Source: Amycolatopsis dendrobii
GTDB lineage: Bacteria; Actinomycetota; Actinomycetes; Mycobacteriales; Pseudonocardiaceae
NCBI RefSeq assembly: GCF_014145675.1
Contig: NZ_JACGZW010000014.1
Location: forward strand, 124,001 to 188,000
DNA length: 64,000 bases
Direction: 5' to 3'
Each line of letters starts with the position of its first letter. Position 1 is the stretch's first letter. The position numbers were made by a program, and so were the translations under genes. Positions 51,056 to 58,693 of the stretch are shown here, one piece after another. The notes below the pieces were generated by a model. It was not told the origin of the DNA. It searched no databases and saw nothing but the letters and a program-made list of their open reading frames with translations.

Positions 51056-51841
51056 CTACATCCCCTGCTGGACACGGGACGGCGGTCGAGGGAAATCCTC
51101 GGCCGCCGTCCCGTTTTTTGCCGGCTTCTCGGCGCGAATGATCGCCGAATACAGCTTCGGCCCGACTTCATGGGTACGCCGGACCTCCACGTTCACGAGC
51201 CCCGCAGCGTGAAGCAAGCCGCGGTAGTCGTCCGCCGTCAGTGCTCCGCCGAGGCATTCGACGGCTCCGTCAGCGGTAGCGCGCTCCGCGTCGGTCAGGG
51301 TTTCGTCGGCGAGGATGTCCGTCACGCCTAACCGGCCGCCAGGGCGCAGGACGCGCGCGATTCCCGCGAACACAGCCGGTTTGTCTGGTGACAAGGCGAT
51401 GACGCAGTTGGAGATCACGACGTCGACAGTGTTGTCCGGCAAGGGAATAGCTTCGATCGTGCCTTTGACGAACTCGGCATTGCCGAGCTCCGCCTCCGCG
51501 GCATGCCGACGGGCGAGAGCGAGCATCTCCTCGGTCATGTCGAGGCCGATGGCGCGGCCGGAGGGTCCGACGCGACGGGCGGAAAGCAGCACGTCGAGGC
51601 CGCCGCCAGAGCCAAGGTCGAGGACGGTCTCGCCTGGACGCACATCAGCGACGGCGAGCGGGTTTCCGCAGCCCAGACTGGTGGAGGCCACTGCTTCGGG
51701 GACGTCGTCGTCCGCGTAGTGCACGGCTCCGAGCCGCTCGGTGTCCCCTGCTCCGGACAGCAAGCCGGTCGCTTCGCCTGCCAACGCTCGCCGAGCCGCG
51801 CCGGCGTAGCGGTCGCGGATCGCGTCTTGGTCTGGTCTCAT
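51056..51841 (-). CDS. arsM: Arsenite methyltransferase
   Basis: 261 residues from ATG 51841, overlapping the stop of arsR by 4 bp. Motif I is TVLDLGSGGGLDVLLSA. The three conserved arsenite-binding Cys are Cys58 (SLGCGNP), Cys146 (VISNCVIALSPDK) and Cys196 (VECLGGAL), which identify ArsM rather than a general methyltransferase. It methylates As(III) with SAM to mono-, di- and trimethyl forms. The last 20 or so codons run through the reverse of the glnA terminator (EDFPRPPSRVQQGM), so the natural end may be an extension. Confidence 0.92.
   Translation of the reverse strand: MRPDQDAIRDRYAGAARRALAGEATGLLSGAGDTERLGAVHYADDDVPEAVASTSLGCGNPLAVADVRPGETVLDLGSGGGLDVLLSARRVGPSGRAIGLDMTEEMLALARRHAAEAELGNAEFVKGTIEAIPLPDNTVDVVISNCVIALSPDKPAVFAGIARVLRPGGRLGVTDILADETLTDAERATADGAVECLGGALTADDYRGLLHAAGLVNVEVRRTHEVGPKLYSAIIRAEKPAKNGTAAEDFPRPPSRVQQGM
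51075..51119 (+). terminator. glnA terminator, inside the 3' end of arsM
   Basis: CGGGACGGCGG with GAGG (51075-51092), loop GAAAT, then CCTC and CCGCCGTCCCG (51097-51113), followed by six T (51114-51119). It is a canonical intrinsic terminator on the plus strand. Its minus-strand reading forms the C-terminal codons of arsM. Confidence 0.88.
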
Positions 51842-52170
51842 CGCGTCACCTCGCAGGCGACGTCGGCGAACTCGACAGCGGCGCGGCCCATGACGACGTC
51901 GGCCGCGCTGGGGAAGCAGGACAAGCACTGCTCGTTGACCCGGTACAACCGTGCGGTGCCTTGAGGCTGTACGAGGACGAACCGGGATTCGGTGAGGACC
52001 TTGAGATGCGCCGAGACGGTGGACTGGCTGACGCTTACCTGCTCGACGATCTCGCCGACCGCCAGCGGGCGGCCCGCCGAGGCGATCAGGTGCAGGATCT
52101 GGACGCGGGTCGGATCCGCGAGCGCCCGGAACCAGTTGGCGTAGGTCTCCGCGGTAGTGCGATCCAGCAC
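51838..52170 (-). CDS. arsR: ArsR-family regulator (first)
   Basis: 110 residues. The winged helix reads WFRALADPTRVQILHLI, then LAVGEIVEQVSVSQSTVSAH and LKVLTESRFVLVQPQGTARL. A Cys pair lies after the wing (NEQCLSCFPSAADV) and could bind As(III). It does not have the classic alpha-3 CxC site of the second ArsR. It is the first gene of the arsR-arsM pair, with a dyad operator 12 bp upstream. Confidence 0.88.
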   Translation of the reverse strand: MLDRTTAETYANWFRALADPTRVQILHLIASAGRPLAVGEIVEQVSVSQSTVSAHLKVLTESRFVLVQPQGTARLYRVNEQCLSCFPSAADVVMGRAAVEFADVACEVTR

Positions 52171-52181
52171 GGCGAACCTCC

Positions 52182-52210
52182 TTCATCGCCCATCGACGAT
52201 AGACGATGAA
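52182..52210. promoter_or_regulatory. ArsR operator, 29-bp dyad
   Basis: TTCATCG (52182-52188) and CGATGAA (52204-52210) flank the central palindrome ATCG-A-CGAT (52192-52200), all symmetric about base 52196. Only three positions on each side break the symmetry. It lies between the arsC stop and the arsR start, just 12 bp from the arsR ATG. Confidence 0.7.
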
Positions 52211-52221
52211 GAGAGGAGAAG

Positions 52222-52620
52222 CTAGGCGACGAGTTCGGCCAGCAGAGCGCGGACCCGCCGGTCTATCTCGTCGCGGATCGGGCGAATCCGCTCAGGGGGA
52301 AGGCCCGCTGGGTCGTCGAGTTTCCAGTCGAGGTAGCGCTTGCCGGGGAACACGGGGCAGGCGTCACCGCAGCCCATGGTGATCACGACGTCGGCCGATC
52401 GGACGCCCTCGGTGGTCAAGGGCTTGGGAAACTCTCGGGAGAGATCGATGCCGAGTTCGTCCATGACCGCCACGACGGCGGGATTGACGGTGTCAGCCGG
52501 GGCGGATCCGGCGGAGCGGACGACGACCCGGCCCCGCGCGTGGTGCTGCAGGAGAGCTGCCGCCATTTGCGAGCGTCCGGCATTGTGGACGCAGACGAAG
52601 AGAACTTCGGGTCTGGTCAC
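52222..52620 (-). CDS. arsC: Arsenate reductase, thioredoxin-coupled type
   Basis: 132 residues from GTG 52620, overlapping the acr3 stop by 4 bp (GTGA). The low-molecular-weight phosphatase P-loop is FVCVHNAGRSQMAAALL (C-x5-R). The other redox Cys are in VVITMGCGDACPVFPGKRY. Reduces As(V) to As(III), using thioredoxin or mycoredoxin to close the cycle. It is the last gene of the arsR-acr3-arsC unit. Confidence 0.92.
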   Translation of the reverse strand: MTRPEVLFVCVHNAGRSQMAAALLQHHARGRVVVRSAGSAPADTVNPAVVAVMDELGIDLSREFPKPLTTEGVRSADVVITMGCGDACPVFPGKRYLDWKLDDPAGLPPERIRPIRDEIDRRVRALLAELVA

Positions 52621-53699
52621 GATGCGGCCTCCGCGGTCGCAGGGGAGCCGGCGGTGAATCGGCGCCGAAGCGCGAGAGACACGTAAACCAGCGCGACCAA
52701 GACCGGGACTTCGATGAGCGGGCCGACCACCCCGGCGAGAGCCTGGCCGCTGGTCGCGCCGAAAGTGGCGATCGCGACCGCGATGGCGAGTTCGAAGTTG
52801 TTGCCGGCGGCGGTGAACGCGAGGGTCGTGGTTCGTTCGTACGACAGGCCGACCGCCTTGCCGAGGGCGTAGGAACCGGCCCACATGAGTCCGAAGTAGA
52901 CCAGCAGCGGCAGTGCGATCCGGGCGACGTCGAGCGGGCGACTGGTGATCTGGTCGCCCTGCAAGGCGAACAGGACCACGATGGTGAACAGCAGTCCGTA
53001 CAGCGCGACCGGGCCGATCTTCGGCAGGAACCGGGATTCGTACCAGGTGCGGCCCTTCGCGCGTTCGCCCAGCTTCCGCGAAAGGTAGCCCGCGAGCAGC
53101 GGGATGCCCAGGAACACCAGCACGCTCTTGGCGATTTGCCAGGCGGAAACGCTGAGGTCCGCTTGCGGCAGGCCGAGCCAGCCGGGCAGCACGGCCAGGT
53201 AGAACCAGCCGAGGACGCCGAACATGACGACCTGGAACACCGAGTTCAGCGCGACGAGCACGGCGGCGGCTTCCCGATCCCCGCAGGCCAGGTCGTTCCA
53301 GATGATCACCATCGCGATACAGCGGGCGAGGCCGACGATGATCAGCCCGGTGCGGTACTCCGGCAGGTCGGGCAGCAGCAGCCAGGCGAGCGCGAACATC
53401 AGCGCCGGGCCGATCAGCCAGTTCAGCACCAGCGACGGCCACAGCAGCCGCCGGTCGGCCGTCACGGCGCCGAGCCGGTCGTAGCGGACCTTCGCCAGCA
53501 CCGGGTACATCATCACCAGCAGCCCGAGCGCGATCGGCAACGAAATCCCGTCGACTTCCACCGCGGACAACACGGTGTTCAGACCGGGAATCCATCGGCC
53601 GGCGAGAAGCCCGGCGAGCATCGCGGCCGCGATCCACACGGGCAGCAAACGGTCCAAAGTAGACAGCTTGCCGACCACCTCGGTGCGCGTGCCGGTCAT
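52617..53699 (-). CDS. acr3: Arsenite efflux transporter Acr3
   Basis: 360 residues from ATG 53699, overlapping the arsR stop by 4 bp. Ten membrane helices. The key Cys of helix 4 is in GLARCIAMVIIWNDLACGD. The helix-9 Glu region is AFTAAGNNFELAIAVAIATFG. These are hallmarks of Acr3 (BART superfamily) rather than ArsB. It expels As(III) using the proton gradient and needs no ArsA ATPase; none is present here. Confidence 0.94.
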   Translation of the reverse strand: MTGTRTEVVGKLSTLDRLLPVWIAAAMLAGLLAGRWIPGLNTVLSAVEVDGISLPIALGLLVMMYPVLAKVRYDRLGAVTADRRLLWPSLVLNWLIGPALMFALAWLLLPDLPEYRTGLIIVGLARCIAMVIIWNDLACGDREAAAVLVALNSVFQVVMFGVLGWFYLAVLPGWLGLPQADLSVSAWQIAKSVLVFLGIPLLAGYLSRKLGERAKGRTWYESRFLPKIGPVALYGLLFTIVVLFALQGDQITSRPLDVARIALPLLVYFGLMWAGSYALGKAVGLSYERTTTLAFTAAGNNFELAIAVAIATFGATSGQALAGVVGPLIEVPVLVALVYVSLALRRRFTAGSPATAEAAS

Positions 53700-54058
53700 G
53701 CCGGGACCGGAGCGTCGCCGGGGACCAGCACTGCCGACAACCGGGCCAGCACCTCGGGATGAACGCGGTAGTACACCCAAGTGCCCCGCCGTTCGCCGGT
53801 GATCAGACCGGACTCGCGCAGCACCTTGAGGTGATGGGAGATGGTCGGGCCGGTCAGGTCGAACGCGTCGGTCAGGTCGCACACGCACGCTTCGCCGCCG
53901 GCATGGGAGGCGATCAGCGAAAGCAGCCGCAGCCGGACCGGGTCGGCCATCGCTTTGAACAGCTTGGACAACTCGACGGCCTGGTCCTCGCTCAGCGGTT
54001 CACGAGCCAGCGGGGAGCAGCAGGCGTCCATCGCGACGACCGGCAACTGTTTCGGCAT
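53696..54058 (-). CDS. arsR: ArsR-family regulator (second, CxC type)
   Basis: 120 residues. The As(III) site on the recognition helix is GGEACVCDLTDAFDL (Cys-x-Cys), with an extra N-terminal Cys pair DACCSPLA that can supply a third ligand. Winged helix: KLFKAMADPVRLRLLSLI, then LTGPTISHHLKVLRESGL. It represses the acr3-arsC operon and probably the divergent arsI. It differs clearly from the ArsR at 51838, so the island has two independent regulators. Confidence 0.93.
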   Translation of the reverse strand: MPKQLPVVAMDACCSPLAREPLSEDQAVELSKLFKAMADPVRLRLLSLIASHAGGEACVCDLTDAFDLTGPTISHHLKVLRESGLITGERRGTWVYYRVHPEVLARLSAVLVPGDAPVPA

Positions 54059-54067
54059 GCGTCTATC

Positions 54068-54096
54068 TTGACAGACTTCTAAGTAGAGGACAATCT
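54068..54096 (+). promoter_or_regulatory. Promoter for arsI in the divergent ars spacer
   Basis: TTGACA (54068-54073), 17 bp, then CAATCT (54091-54096). The spacer between arsR and arsI is only 83 bp and noticeably AT-rich, so both promoters overlap and one ArsR can control both sides. Confidence 0.5.
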
Positions 54097-54141
54097 AAGC
54101 CTCGACACTGTTTCGACAAACATCTATTCAAGGAGGACGGG

Positions 54142-54606
54142 ATGTCACGGGTACAGCTCGCGCTGCGGGTCGGGGACCTCGAGGGCTCGATCGACTTCTA
54201 CTCGAAACTGTTCGGCGCCGAACCGGCGAAACTCCGGCCCGGGTATGCCAACTTCGCCATCGCCGAGCCCGCGCTCAAGCTCGTGCTCCTGGAAGGCGAG
54301 CCGGGCCAGGCGACGGTCATGGACCATCTCGGAGTCGAGGCGGAGTCGACCGACCAGGTCAACGAGGCCAGCAAGCGCCTCACCGGCGAGGGCCTGGAGA
54401 CGCTGACCGAAGACGACACGACCTGCTGTTACGCGGTCCAGGACAAGGTGTGGGTGCACGGCCCTGGCCAGGAAGCCTGGGAGGTCTACACGGTCAAGGC
54501 CGATTCGCAGACCTTCGGCACTGACAGCGCCGCACTCACCACCGCGGCAACGTGCTGCAACTCGGAAACCGGCCACGACGCCCGGCCGGAGGGCTGCTGC
54601 GCCTGA
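54142..54606 (+). CDS. arsI: ArsI-type C-As lyase (CadI-like)
   Basis: 154 residues from ATG 54142, with AAGGAGGA upstream. Glyoxalase/dioxygenase fold: VQLALRVGDLEGSIDFYSKL with the first metal region and LGVEAESTDQVNEASKR. The substrate Cys pair Cys95-Cys96 is in DDTTCCYAVQDKVWVHGPG, at the same place as in ArsI. A late Glu ligand lies in EAWEVYTVKAD. The tail is Cys-rich (TAATCCNSET, EGCCA). ArsI breaks the carbon-arsenic bond of methylarsenite with Fe(II) and O2. Together with arsM the island can both make and destroy methylarsenicals. Confidence 0.88.
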   Translation: MSRVQLALRVGDLEGSIDFYSKLFGAEPAKLRPGYANFAIAEPALKLVLLEGEPGQATVMDHLGVEAESTDQVNEASKRLTGEGLETLTEDDTTCCYAVQDKVWVHGPGQEAWEVYTVKADSQTFGTDSAALTTAATCCNSETGHDARPEGCCA

Positions 54607-54647
54607 GCACAGCGTTGGCCAGCCGTTTTCGGCACGAGCCGAGCTGA

Positions 54648-55149
54648 ATGCGGCGACGCAGCGGTCACGAGCAGGCGAGGCAGGAGGTCGAGGACGCCAA
54701 GACCGGCGCGTCCGGGAAAGTGCGGATCTCGTGTTCGGCCTTCTTCGGGGTCATGCACCTGAGCCGGCTGATCTTCGACTTCCAGGACCGGCATCCGGAC
54801 AGCGAACTGCGCCTGCGGCCGCTCGGGGTGGCGCACCAGATTCTGGTCGCGTCACCCGACTGTCTCACCCAGCGTGGGACGCCTGAGATGCCGGGAGATC
54901 TGTCGGCGCACGACGTGATTCGCCGGACGCGGGATCGCGCCGGTGCCGAGGTGGCTGGTGGACGACCTGCTGCGGGACGGGGTGCTGGAGGCGGTGCTGC
55001 CGGGGTACGGCTGTGCGCCGTTGCCGTTGAATCTGCTCGTCGTGCCGGAGCGGGCGGAGCTGACCCGGGTACGGCTTTTGCGGGACTTTCTCGCGGAGGA
55101 GATCACGCGGGTTCCTGGGGTGGGGCCGCATCCCCGGCAGCAAGCCTGA
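54648..55149 (+). pseudogene. Decayed LysR-family regulator
   Basis: Fragments of a LysR effector domain appear in different frames. First GKVRISCSAFFGVMHLSRLI and DFQDRHPDSELRLRPL, then after an internal deletion LVASPDCLTQRGTPEMPGDL. After a frameshift near 54940 comes RWLVDDLLRDGVLEAVLPGY and VPERAELTRVRLLRDFLAEE. The DNA-binding domain is missing. The order of pieces matches an intact LysR protein, so this is a remnant and not a gene. Confidence 0.75.
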
Positions 55150-55209
55150 GCTGTCCCCTACGCTGTTCACGTGCTCGCCCCCGACTTCCGTCAAGGATTC
55201 TGAACCGCC

Positions 55210-57225
55210 GTGCGCATGTATTTCGAGCCCGAGGACGCCGACGAGTTCGAGGCGGTCAAGGCCTTGCTGATCCGTCGCTGCGCAGCCGATTTCGGGCGCC
55301 TCGATCCGCTGGTGGCGGAATCCGCGCTGAATTTCCGGCAGCAGAGCATCGACGGGCGGCTGGGATACTGGACCGCCGCCCTGGTCGAGGAATTCCTGTT
55401 GTCCTACACGCCGCGAACGCTGTCGGCCGACCCGGACGACGCGGGCCACGTCCCGGAGGATCTGCGGCTGTTCCTGCGCTGGCTGCACGCGAACGGACTG
55501 GCCGATCCCACGGGCGATCCGCTCACCGACCTCGACGCGGCGGTGACGAAAGCCAGTTCTGGTTTCCTCGCGGCGATGGCCGACGAACGGAATTTCGGCG
55601 TGGCCAAGTTCTGGGTGACGAACGCGCTCCGGCGCGGCCTCGATCCCACGGACAACGCGGTCATGGAGCGTTTTCTCGACGACGTCCGCGCGGGCAAGGT
55701 GAGCTACGACGAGCAGGTACTCGAAGAAATCGCGACGCGGCACCTGCTGGACGGCGGCCAGCCGGAGCGTGCGGTGCCGCAACTGCCGGTGGCGTTGCCC
55801 CCGGACTCGGAACTCGCGGCGATCGCGGAGCGGACACCGGTCGTCGCCCGGTTGCGCGGACTGGTCGACTGGGTCGGCGACGGCCGGGCGCTGACCTCGA
55901 CCGGTCAGCTGAAACTGGCCGACGCGCGCGAACTGGTGAATCTGCTGGACACCGGCGACGAGATCGATCCGGCGATCGGCGACCGGATCTACCAGACCCA
56001 GAGCAGCGCCGATCTGCATGTGCTGGCCGGGCTGGTCGAGCTGGCGAAAGAAATCCGCGTCGTCCGGGTGGTCAAGGGCAAGCTGGTGCGCGTCGCGAAG
56101 AACGCGCGGTTGCTCCGGGACAGTCTCGCCCTCTGGACCGCGGCGTTCGACGCGCTTCCCTCCCCGGAACTCGTCACTGAAGGAAACCACTGGGCGCCTG
56201 AGCACACCGTGTTGTTCGGCGACATCATCGACGTGGTGCTGCCCGACGTTCTCAACACCCTTTACGGCTTTCCGCTACCGATGCCGGTGGTCCGGCTTCA
56301 GGAAACCGTCTGGCTGTCCTTCGTCGAAGCCGTTTGGTTCGCGGATCTGGACGAGACGACCGAAACCGAGTGGCGGAAGGGAGTCGGCGCGGACTTGCGC
56401 CGGGTGTTCGCCACGCTCGCGAACATCGGCGCGGTCACGCTCACGACCGGCGTACCCGATCCGATGTTCCACGCCGATCTCGGCCCGGACGGACCTGTCG
56501 GATTCCCGCCGGACACCGATGCCCGCCTGCGGGCCGCGCTTTCCTCCGGAACCGTCGAACTGGTGGCCCTGACCCCGTTGGCGACCCGGGCGGTCCGCGA
56601 CCGGCTGATCGCCGCCGGTCGCCACGCACCGCTGGTCGGTGAGCTGGCCGGCGCTGAGCCCGACGGATTGCTCGGCTTGCTCGTCGAGCACTACAGCACG
56701 GAGACCGCGGAGACGGAACTGGCCGGCTGGCTAGCCGCCCACGGCGGGCGGAAACACGGACTGCCGCTGCTGCTGGACGCTGTCCGCCGTTCCCCGTTCC
56801 GCACTCGCGCACGGGCGATGCTCGACGTACTCGTTCAGGCTGTTCCCGACGGTGCCGCGATGCTCCGGGAGTTGCGCCACGACCAGCGGCTCGGACCGCT
56901 CGCCGTGCAACTGCTCGTCGACAACGGCGAGCTCGCGATGGAGAGCCTCAGCGACGAGGAAACCCTGCGCGGCATGGTCGAGCAGTTCATTCACCTGCTC
57001 GAAGTCGGCGGACCCGACGAGGTCGCGGCCGCACTCGCCACGATTCCTCCCGACGAAGCTCGCGGGTTGACCGCGAACCTGCTTGCTTGCGGCCATCCCG
57101 ACGAAACGGGCGTCGCGGAGCTGCGGGAAGTGTTCACCCGGCGCGGGCCAGGGCACGCGACCGTGCATCCGCTGGCCGGGGTTTCCCGGTCTCCGAAGAA
57201 AGCCCGCAAGAAGCGGCGGGGTTGA
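55210..57225 (+). CDS. Large soluble protein of unknown function
   Basis: 671 residues from GTG 55210; an ATG at 55216 is an alternative start. The protein is acidic, mostly helical, with no signal or membrane segment. A distinctive patch in the middle reads LRGLVDWVGDGRALTSTGQL then KLADARELVNLLDTGD. Similar WVG-x-GR-x-LT-x-TG patches occur in several large actinobacterial unknowns and in pRiA4b ORF-3-like proteins. The C-terminal third resembles HEAT-type helices (AMLDVLVQAVPDGAAMLREL) and ends in a Lys/Arg tail (SRSPKKARKKRRG). It stands alone. No function is proposed. Confidence 0.75.
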   Translation: MRMYFEPEDADEFEAVKALLIRRCAADFGRLDPLVAESALNFRQQSIDGRLGYWTAALVEEFLLSYTPRTLSADPDDAGHVPEDLRLFLRWLHANGLADPTGDPLTDLDAAVTKASSGFLAAMADERNFGVAKFWVTNALRRGLDPTDNAVMERFLDDVRAGKVSYDEQVLEEIATRHLLDGGQPERAVPQLPVALPPDSELAAIAERTPVVARLRGLVDWVGDGRALTSTGQLKLADARELVNLLDTGDEIDPAIGDRIYQTQSSADLHVLAGLVELAKEIRVVRVVKGKLVRVAKNARLLRDSLALWTAAFDALPSPELVTEGNHWAPEHTVLFGDIIDVVLPDVLNTLYGFPLPMPVVRLQETVWLSFVEAVWFADLDETTETEWRKGVGADLRRVFATLANIGAVTLTTGVPDPMFHADLGPDGPVGFPPDTDARLRAALSSGTVELVALTPLATRAVRDRLIAAGRHAPLVGELAGAEPDGLLGLLVEHYSTETAETELAGWLAAHGGRKHGLPLLLDAVRRSPFRTRARAMLDVLVQAVPDGAAMLRELRHDQRLGPLAVQLLVDNGELAMESLSDEETLRGMVEQFIHLLEVGGPDEVAAALATIPPDEARGLTANLLACGHPDETGVAELREVFTRRGPGHATVHPLAGVSRSPKKARKKRRG

Positions 57226-57481
57226 GCCCGGCTCGCCCCGTCCGCCCCGGCCCCGGGTGCCGGTCGATCTTCGCCGGGGACCGTTCCTCGGCCTCGGCAG
57301 AAACCGCAGGTCCTCGCACCGGCTCGGTGATCCGGAGCGGCGACACCTCTTGCCACCAGCCGACCGGCGCCGTTATGTTAATGAGAAATCACTTCTTCCG
57401 AGACTGTCGACAGGGGGCGGCGAGCAGCCCCTGGCCGGTGATGGGATGGCAACGACGCCTACCAGAGAGGCAGACAAGTAC

Positions 57482-58693
57482 ATGGAGAATCTCAGCAGAA
57501 GGAAGGTGCTGACCCTCGGCGCGGCGTTGGGCATCGCGGGGATGGCGGGCACCACCGGCACCGCGTGGGCGTGGTCGGGCAAGGGGTCCATCGCCGGGAG
57601 CGGAACCGGGGCCGATCCGTTCCAGGTGTGGGACGACACCGCGGACGCGGTCGCCAAGGCGTTGCTGGCCGAGGGCAAGGTGGCGGCGGTCAATACAGCC
57701 TGGGAGAGCTGGATCGACAACAACGCGCCGTTGCCCGCCGGCCTGCCGGATTACCTGGTGGCGTATCTGCAGCAGGTCAACAAGCTGCCGTCGTGGGCGG
57801 ATCCGGCGAAGCTTGCCGCGTCGGAGAAGCTTTATACCCGGTTGAGCAGTTATCTGTTCGTCTCGGAGACGCTCGGCAGCGGGATCATGAGCACCGTTAT
57901 TCCGCGAGAGGCGAGGGCGGTCTACTGGTCGGCTGGCGGCGCGGACATGAAGCAGCGGGCCGCCAAGACGTTCACCTTCGGCTACGACTTGCACAATTCC
58001 AAAGCTTGGGCGCCGGACGGGCATTTCGTGGTGACGGCCAATAAGACCCGGCTGGTGCACGCGGCGGTGCGGAATTTGCTGCCGACGTCGGCGAAGTATC
58101 AGTCGGGCGCGGATCAGCCCAAGCCGATCAGCAACGGGGACATTTTGCGGACGTTCCATTCCGTGGCGACGTTCGCGCGCAGCAACATGCTCAAGTGGAA
58201 CATCGCGTTGTCGTCGGCGGAGCAGGAAGCGGATCTGCATGCCTGGCAGGTCGCACTGCATCTGCTCGGCGTGCAGGAGCAGTTCATCCCGCAGACGTGG
58301 GCGGACGCGGAAGCGCAGGCGCAGCAGATGTTGTGGCCGGTGCTCGGACCGACCGAGGAAGGGGTCAGCCTGGCGAAGACGTTGCTCGGGTATATCGAGA
58401 ATCCGACACTCGGACTCGATTCCGGGTTCGTCAACGAACTGGTTCGGTATCTGCTCAATGACCAGATGGGCGATTGGCTCGGACTCCCCCGCGACTACGC
58501 GCAGGCGGCGTTGGTCTGCCTCGAATGGCCTGCCTATGTGGCGTTCCGGGAAGGGGCGACCAAGATCATGCCCGGCAGTTTCTACCTTTTCGATCAGTTC
58601 GTGCGCGGCATTTCGATGCTGTACCTCAACAACGGGACCTCGCCCACGCAGACGCCGATCACGCTCCCCGCGGCGAATCGGCCGGGCGCCTAG
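57482..58693 (+). CDS. lcp: Latex clearing protein-like rubber oxygenase (MpaB/DUF2236 family)
   Basis: 403 residues from ATG 57482, with AGAGAGG upstream. A twin-arginine signal (ENLSRRKVLTLGAALGIAG) predicts export by Tat. Residues matching those described for Lcp of Streptomyces K30: Glu143 (PREARAVYW), Arg159-x2-Lys162-Thr163 (KQRAAKTFTFGYD), and Arg190, His193, Arg197 in TRLVHAAVRNLL, His193 being the expected haem ligand. Length equals that of known Lcp proteins. Such b-type haem enzymes cleave poly(cis-1,4-isoprene) oxidatively outside the cell. The convergent neighbour is a TetR-type gene, as in known lcp loci. Confidence 0.85.
   Translation: MENLSRRKVLTLGAALGIAGMAGTTGTAWAWSGKGSIAGSGTGADPFQVWDDTADAVAKALLAEGKVAAVNTAWESWIDNNAPLPAGLPDYLVAYLQQVNKLPSWADPAKLAASEKLYTRLSSYLFVSETLGSGIMSTVIPREARAVYWSAGGADMKQRAAKTFTFGYDLHNSKAWAPDGHFVVTANKTRLVHAAVRNLLPTSAKYQSGADQPKPISNGDILRTFHSVATFARSNMLKWNIALSSAEQEADLHAWQVALHLLGVQEQFIPQTWADAEAQAQQMLWPVLGPTEEGVSLAKTLLGYIENPTLGLDSGFVNELVRYLLNDQMGDWLGLPRDYAQAALVCLEWPAYVAFREGATKIMPGSFYLFDQFVRGISMLYLNNGTSPTQTPITLPAANRPGA

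Noticed and set aside
55150-56180. Continuation of the LysR-like frame after the frameshift
   Set aside because: After about residue 100 it turns into Arg/Gly-rich shadow sequence of the real gene at 55210-57225.
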